From positions 1 to 64,000 of the forward strand of contig JAULBX010025607.1 in NCBI GenBank assembly GCA_032358255.1: a stretch of 64,000 nt of DNA. The letters are read 5' to 3'. The DNA is from Heterotrichella gracilis (lineage: Eukaryota > Sar > Xanthophyceae > Tribonematales > Xanthonemataceae). Positions 57,901 to 64,000 of this stretch are shown here, in pieces (the stretch's first letter is position 1; the number at the start of each line of letters is the position of its first letter). The notes under the pieces were generated by a model. It was not told the DNA's origin. It saw nothing but the letters and a program-made list of their open reading frames with translations, and searched no databases. Both the position numbers and the translations under genes were made by a program.

Positions 57901-60900
57901 CGCTGGCCTTGAGTCCGACCTGGATGAGCTGCGGCCTGTGCTGGGGCTGGGGCCAAAGGAGGCGGAGGAGATCCGCCAGGACCTGGTGGCAAAGACATAC
58001 AGGTGGGATGAGACGGCAGGGACAGGGGCTGGTGGGCATGCATGTTGGCACTCTTTAGGGCGCGGCCGGGGTGCTGCTTGCGCAAAGGGCAGTTGCTAGT
58101 GTGGCACCAAGGGAGGAGGGATGCACATGCAGCGCTGGGCATGCTGCTGCAGGGGCACCCCACGCACTGTGTATGTATACAGAAGTGCTACTCGCTGTGG
58201 CAATTGTTGCCCAGGATGGCACTGGGGCTTGGGCCAGATCAGCGGCAGCAACATGGCAAATTGAATTCATGATTTGGGCTACAAACATTTAATTTTGAAG
58301 TTAATGGTAAATAAATTGCAATAAATTGTGACGGGCTAACACCACAATTGAACACACACTAACATTCAACTCGCCTCTCTACAGGAAGTTGTTGCGTGAT
58401 GAGGTGAGCAGCGGGCGCCTGGACGCAGCTGAGAGCAAGGCACAGGCCCTGGATGCGCTGTGTAAGCGCGTGCGCTTCAGCCCACAGGCAGCCCTGGAGC
58501 TGCACACCTCCATCTACCGCCAGAAGCTTGAGACGCTGCTGGAGAAGAAGAGGCTCACAGGTGGGGGTGCTTCACTACAGGCTGAAGCAAAGTACCTGCC
58601 CGGTTCAGCTGTCCTGTATGAGCGCGCCCCGTGTGGCACCTCTGTGGCCCATCCATAATCGATAATGCGCCATACACATGGGGTGCATGCATTGTGCACC
58701 CAACCTCAAAACACGCACACATGTTGTGGGACCCGTACACACCCAGTATGGTGCGGGACCCCCTGCGCACCTCCCCCCCCACAACTCCCCCACACCTTCC
58801 ATAACCACCGCAGACGAGGACTCCACCGAGCTTGACCGCCTGCGCAAGCTGCTGTGCATCCCATCTGCCGAGGTTGCCACCATCCACAAGGAGTTGTGCG
58901 GGCGGTCCTATCGCCAGGCAGTGGAGGCAGCCATGGGGCTGGGGATCGACTCCTTCGGCATGGATGACCGCAAGGCTGTCAACGAGGTGAGGCGCCATAC
59001 TTTGTTGATTGTTTACATAGAAAAGCCAGATTAGCAGACAGCCTTGCACATGCGGTGCCAGGCAGTTCAGTCCTGGCGCTGGGTATTGCACCATGGCCAC
59101 ATCATAAAAGCACAGCGCAGGTGCATGCGCTGCCAACATCGCACACCTCATCACCACAGCACTCTACACAACGCTATTCATCTCTGCTGCAAAGCTTGCA
59201 CCCCCTCACCCCCCACCCCACCACCACCCGCAGGCCCGCCTGGCAGTGAAGCTGGACGCCGGTGCCGCCAAGGAGATCCTTGAGGCCAGTGCGCGCAAGG
59301 TGTTCCTGAGCTACGTGTCTAAGTCGCGCAACCAGCGCAACCGCCTGGAGGCCGCCAAGGAGCTGAAGAAGCTGGTGTACTTCTCAAACATTGTGGTGTC
59401 GCCGCTGCTGGAGGACCTCAAGGTAGGGGTTATGGTCGAGGTCAAGGTCCAAATAAAAAGCCTTAAAGCATTGTGCCCCGCGCTGCCGGGTTGCACTGGG
59501 CTGAGCGCATGGTGGGGGCGCCCTGGGCGCGGCACAGACAACACCAGAGTCAGCGTCAGCAGGGTTTGCTCGTTATCCCATTGATGGATGCAGTCATGTG
59601 CATTGGTGGGAACGCTAGAAATTTTACCAGCAGGGTGTCTCACACCCCACCACCACCACCATCCCATACTCCACTCCCCACCCACCCACCCTCACCCCCT
59701 CCTACCCAGACTGAGGACGACATGAAGAAGGAGGCTGCTGCCAAGGAGATTGCGGAGCTGATGGCCAAGGCCAAGGCGGAGGCAGAAAAGGAGGTAGCGG
59801 AGGAGACGGCAGCGGCGGCGGCAGCAGCGGCGGGCGCAAGCCAAGCGGAGGGTGTTGAGGAGGTGGCTGAGGGCGCCTCAGAGGCTGAGTCAACAGCTGA
59901 GAGCAGCGAGGCGCCAGCAGAGGGTGCGTGGGTGGAGGAGGGAGCACTGCAATCATCCCATGCCTGATCTGCTGGGAGATGTTTATTATATTAATTTGAC
60001 AGGGTATTGAGGCCATCGCCCACCTGCATGTACAGTTGGGATCGGTGGGAGGCATGTACCAGTAGCCAGTCACCATGCACTTGTCCTTCACAAATTGCTG
60101 CCATCCCTGAGTCCCATGCACACCTCTGTCCATATGGTTCAACGTGATGCATGTATGCCATTCCCAATGCACACCCACATGGCTGTGCCGGCACCATCAC
60201 CATTCCGGCCTTGTGCTTGCAGGTGAGGACGCCTCCACGCCGCGCACCCTTGAGAAGGCACAGAAGGCAGCAGAGGCGTTGAAGGACGGGGAGAAAGTGG
60301 GAGACAGCGGTAAGCACAGCGCAGGGCGTAGAACGTGTGATTGGTTGGTATGCTGCTTGCCTCTTGGCGTGCGGCGTCAGCCTGGCGCCTGTTGGTTGTT
60401 GCTTGCAGACCTCAGGGCACAATCACTTGCATCCATTGTCCAACACCATTTGGCTTCCCGCACATCACCAAGGTAATAAGGTGATTACCCTTGGCATCAC
60501 CACCAGAGTGTGAAACCCATCATGCCCCCCCCCCCCGTGTGCATCCCACCACCTCATTGCACCCCCCACCCCCCGCCAGGCATTGTGATGAAGTCCCAAA
60601 AGGAGATCACGCTCAAGGACGACCTGGACTCGCGTGACCGCCTGGACATCTACCGCAACTTCCTGCTCTACTGCATGTCGGGCGACGTGGTGGCGCTGCC
60701 CATGGGCTCCTCCATGGTGGTGGAGAGGGACGAGGGCGAGTTTGCGCGGCTGAGCCAGCTGGGTGACGTGCTTGGGCTCACGCCCTTTGACGTGCAGTCG
60801 GTGCACACGGGGCTGGCGGAGCAGGCGTTCAGGAGCCAGGTGGGCGGGCAGGGCTTGGTGGGGGTGGGGCAAGGGATGTGGGGTAGCGTGCTGGGACAAG

Positions 60901-62296
60901 CCAGGGAGGGAAGGATGGGTGAGGTAGATGCGAAGGTGGCACGCAAGGGGTGTGTGGGCGGTGCATTCTGTAAGGAAGGGCAATGGTACTGTATGATCAA
61001 GAACCGCATGCATCCACTGAACATCAATGGCTCGTGCATTGATGTGGTTGGTGGTTATTGATTGGCAAGCATGCCGAGCATGGGTGTGTGATCCGCCCCT
61101 CATTTGGTGTACCCTTGTCCCGCAGGTTGAGCAGGCTGTTGGCGATGGGCTTGTGTCGGCAGAGAAGGCGGAGTTCCTGAAGGACCTGCAGGGCAAGATG
61201 GGCCTGAGCGATGATGCGGCGCAGAAGATCATCAAGGGGGTGCAGAACCAGCGCCTCATTGGCGGCCTCAACTCGGCCAAGGCACAGGTGAAGCAGGCAG
61301 CCATCACACATGCCCACGTATGCATGTGCCATGCCTTCAGGTTGACTAATTTACCAAGTTTGAGCACACTCAGTCCCTGCGCTGCACTCCTGTTGCTGCA
61401 TGGAATGTCCCACCTGTACCGATCGCTCCCACCTACCACACCTACCACACGTCCACCCGTGGATTGACCCCATGGGCACCAATAACCCGCTATCCACTCA
61501 CGCACCCGCCCGCTTCCTCCTCCAGGGCAAGCTCACCCTGCAGAAGCTGCTCGACCTGAAGGAGACCGGCGTGGACATCAAGTCTTTTGTGTCGGACGAC
61601 CTGCGCGCGCAGCTCTACTCAGCCGAGGTGCTGGCCAAGCTGACGGACGGCACCGGCGACCTTGACGAGGAGTACCTGCTGCACAAGCTGCCCGAGGACC
61701 TGGGGCTCAGCCCCGAGAAGGCGCGCCGGGTGGCTGTGGAGCTGGCTGGCGAGCGCAAGCGCACCACGCTGGTGCAGGGCGTGTCGTTCTTCCGGCAGCG
61801 CAAGCTGGTGGACACGGTGAAGAGCCTGAACAACCTGCTGGCGGCTGCGCGTGCCACTGACTTTGAGCTGGTGCCGTGGGGCGAGAAGGAGGAGGTGCAG
61901 GACCTGTACTCGGTGTACATCAGCCAGGTGGGTGGGGGGAGGGGGGGGCGTGGGGGAGGTGCATGCTGTCAGGAACAGATAAATGGCCCTGCATGGAAAT
62001 GGCTTTGCATCACGCGTAGACTGGGAGGGCTGTCGGGGAACGCTGTTGCTTTAATATCCAACAAGCGCACACATTGGGGCCTTCGTGCATGTAAAAGCCT
62101 CGGCATCCAAGCAGTTTGATTCAATGTTGCCTGACCGCTGGCATGTGTCCCACAGGAGAAGGACCAGGCCAAGCGGGAAGGCGTGCAGAAGGTGCTTGGC
62201 TTGACGGACCAAGAAGCTGCTAGCTTGAAGGAGATTGTAGAATCAGGGACTCTGAACTTCTTGCAAGAAGCTGAGGCTGAAGAGGCGCTGTTTTAA
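54935..62296 (+). CDS. TIC110: TIC110, chloroplast inner envelope protein import component
   Basis: Seventeen exons: 54935-55078, 55173-55314, 55689-55971, 56171-56321, 56557-56736, 56953-57132, 57398-57543, 57859-58002, 58385-58560, 58814-58986, 59234-59422, 59710-59923, 60223-60309, 60580-60839, 61126-61287, 61526-61927 and 62156-62296 (1057 aa; Arabidopsis about 1016). Exon 1 is a basic Ser/Arg-rich transit peptide. Two membrane helices follow (AFIASAAVLVAGAAAAGGFA; VGGAVAGVAAGVVGVSKL). The rest is a soluble helical-repeat stromal domain: MLPWKRVFGLTDAQVLVARR, EVVKGLGKVTIYGGKFDEP, IYRNFLLYCMSGDVVALPMG and FFRQRKLVDTVKSLNNLLAA are family features. It receives preproteins on the stromal side and recruits chaperones. 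Exons 12-13 encode a low-complexity Ala/Glu-rich acidic insert (about residues 635-735). Confidence 0.95.
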
Positions 62297-63140
62297 GGAT
62301 CCTAGGCATGAGCAATATGGGGGGAGCAGTCGACTGCTGATGATGGCCTTGCCTTGATTTTTCAGGGCAGCTGTCTAGACCATCTGGCATCCAACTGTCG
62401 TGGAGATCTATCTAGACAACGCAAAATTGTTGGCTCATTTGGAAGGGCATGCCATCAACTGTTGACTGTGCTGCAGTTTGATGTGAAATGTTTTGTGGAG
62501 CCATGCAGGGAGCATACAGGCTGGTTTTGTTCTCATCATTTGAACAGTGTGGCACAGGCCTGCGCACTGCACACACCATGCTGCAGTGTGCTGCTGGGGT
62601 TCTTGTGCATTGCACAGCATCATGGTTATACCTGCATCTTATCGACAACTTTTGGGGCCCACGTTATAAAGGTTGTCTATCATAGCTATAATCTACGCGT
62701 TCACAGTCTGACCTCAGTAAAGGAAAAGTTGCTGTACTAGAGTAGCTGCTATGGTAGGTAATACCTCAATAGTATGTAAGCCAATGCCCTCTCATTGATT
62801 ACGTTGAGTACTCAATCATTGTTTACAGCGCATCATCAGTGATCACCTAGGTGCTGGGTGCACTGCATAATGCTCGCAGCGTCATACCAATGGTATGCCC
62901 AGCACTCAGTCTGTACAATGTAAAATCATGGCTGCAGCCAATAAGAAGAGATGAAGGGGACGCACAAATATAATCACTACATGTCTTTAATGACATATAA
63001 TATGGTCACCGGAGAGTCTAGACTCATGCTGCATGCATCTTTCAGGGGGTGGTGCCAACCAGTGACTTTACACCGTGGCACATCTGTCACATAGCACTGT
63101 GGCACTCCCCCAGGGGCACTGCACTGCCAGCAGGCTGCAC
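62297..63140. other. 3' flank of TIC110 and spacer
   Basis: No gene supported. TGTAA is at 62775-62779. A nested inverted repeat lies at 62851-62905 (separate entry). One TGCATGCA lies near 63031. Confidence 0.45.
62851..62905. repeat. Nested inverted repeats (hairpin within hairpin)
   Basis: Outer arms gtgctggg (62851-62858) and cccagcac (62898-62905) enclose inner arms catacc (62883-62888) and ggtatg (62892-62897) with a 3-nt loop. It may be a small element end, a structured 3' UTR or chance. Confidence 0.5.
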
Positions 63141-64000
63141 TGCTTAGTTCCCTGACTTTGGGTGGATCCTAGCCATGGCAACTTGAAATGGATTTGGAAG
63201 CTGGCAGCTGATGCCTGCTGCGGCCTTCATGCTCCCTGAACCGGCAACCCCATGGAGCTGCGCAAATTCATGACGAAAGATCAGCCTGATCAGCTCGGAG
63301 CCCAGGGCCTGCCAAGCGACAGCACAAATTGTTAATTTCAAGTCTGGCAAGAGCAAAGACAAGCTGCAGCATCAGGACCTGCCCCAAGCTAGCTTCATTG
63401 GGAAGCATCATGGTACGATATCTAGCAACAACTTCATCTGCAAACTTCCGTACCTTGCCAGCAATACCAAGTCAGGGATGCAATCCTATTGCCATGTTCT
63501 GAGGATACGAGAGCCCTCTTAGGCACTGCCATTCAGTCTGCACACACAGCGGCATTTTGGTAGCCAGACAAAGAGAGTCAACATCATGTCCTGCCACCTG
63601 TCATGTGGCACACACCTCAGAATGATGCCATCCAGACACAACTCGCAATGTTGCATAGCAAAATGGACAATGCATTAATTGAAGATAATCAATAAACCCT
63701 CCCTTACCCATCTGTATATGTCTCCAGTCCATAGCCATACTAATAATGTCATCTGCCTGCAAAAACATCTACCCTAGTGGTGCAGCTGACACTGCCTGCG
63801 TCCATTCATTATCATCGATGACATTGTAGTTTCTAATTTTTGCCTTGGGCTTTCCTGTATCTTTGGAACGCGACTTTCGAAGGGCCTGTTCCCTCTGCAA
63901 TAAAACCAAACTATCATGAATATCAGCCCTTTCTACCCTTGCGCTGCCAAGCAGGGTGAAGTAGGGCATTGGCAGGGCCTCATCTGCATGCCAACAAAAC
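63141..64000 (-). CDS. Partial, unrecognised gene running off the right edge
   Basis: Minus-strand segments look coding. After an acceptor (GCATGCAG at about 63985) comes DEALPMPYFTLLGSA, then past a possible 52-bp intron, REQALRKSRSKDTGKPKAKI and NYNVIDDNEWTQA. Further left are ADDIISMAMDWRHIQM, and DEVVARYRTMMLPNEASLGQ with LMLQLVFALARLEINN, preceded by GTTTGCAG. I could not link these into one phase-consistent model and recognise no family. The 5' part lies outside the window. End points are approximate. Confidence 0.3.

Noticed and set aside
60465-61505. A 346-codon minus-strand frame
   Set aside because: It is antisense to TIC110 exons 14-16, whose sense translation is clearly family-matching.
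1-64000. CRISPR arrays, operons, phage or integrative elements
   Set aside because: The window is intron-rich eukaryotic nuclear DNA; no spaced repeat array or prokaryotic gene cluster is present.

Overview
This window looks like nuclear DNA of a green alga (Chlorophyta). It carries plastid genes typical of that lineage: TIC110 of the chloroplast protein import machinery, a plastid-type isoamylase and acetolactate synthase. Alongside them are plain eukaryotic housekeeping genes. Almost every gene is split by many short introns (roughly 60-500 bp) with clean GT..AG ends. Composition is moderate in GC with GC-rich exons. I cannot name the genus from sequence alone; a trebouxiophyte or chlorophycean alga would fit. 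There is no bacterial, organellar or viral block.

Layout, left to right: a broken LINE reverse-transcriptase piece (1-465, -); a gene with an Rpp21/SNM1-like zinc ribbon and a long disordered tail (952-3386, +); a GAS41/YAF9 YEATS protein (4409-5832, +); a gene-poor stretch (5833-8190); a PRRC2/BAT2 (MOS1-like) RNA-binding-type protein (8191-13459, -); the FACT subunit SPT16 (14600-21542, -); the ER glucosyltransferase ALG6 (22099-24829, +); a 2-oxoglutarate/Fe(II) dioxygenase (25480-28284, +); an elongin-B-like ubiquitin-fold protein (28858-29509, -); SRP9 (30140-30865, +); RFC2 (31092-33274, -); SEC22 (34061-35134, +); isoamylase with an extra C-terminal domain (36653-43106, -); an RD21-type cysteine protease with a granulin domain (43598-46121, +); acetolactate synthase catalytic subunit (47499-50243, -); a flavin amine/polyamine oxidase (51199-54180, -); TIC110 (54935-62296, +); and a partial unrecognised gene at the right edge (-).

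The genes do not form a pathway. They act in chromatin (GAS41, SPT16), replication (RFC2), RNA and translation (Rpp21-like, PRRC2-like, SRP9), ER and secretory traffic (ALG6, SRP9, SEC22, cysteine protease) and the plastid (ISA, ALS, TIC110). Five neighbouring pairs are divergent with 0.5-0.8 kb between start codons, so shared two-way promoters are likely. Exon models were built by hand from splice-site phase and family resemblance; in every recognised gene the phases close exactly to the stop codon.

I did not find an obviously new multi-gene system. The observations most worth a second look are: the roughly 175-residue coiled-coil extension on isoamylase, the Rpp21-like zinc ribbon joined to a 500-residue disordered tail through a GC-AG intron, a start codon isolated alone on its own coding exon in the elongin-B-like gene, and a strong excess of the palindrome TGCATGCA in non-coding DNA, including an 18-bp perfect palindrome in the amine oxidase/TIC110 promoter.
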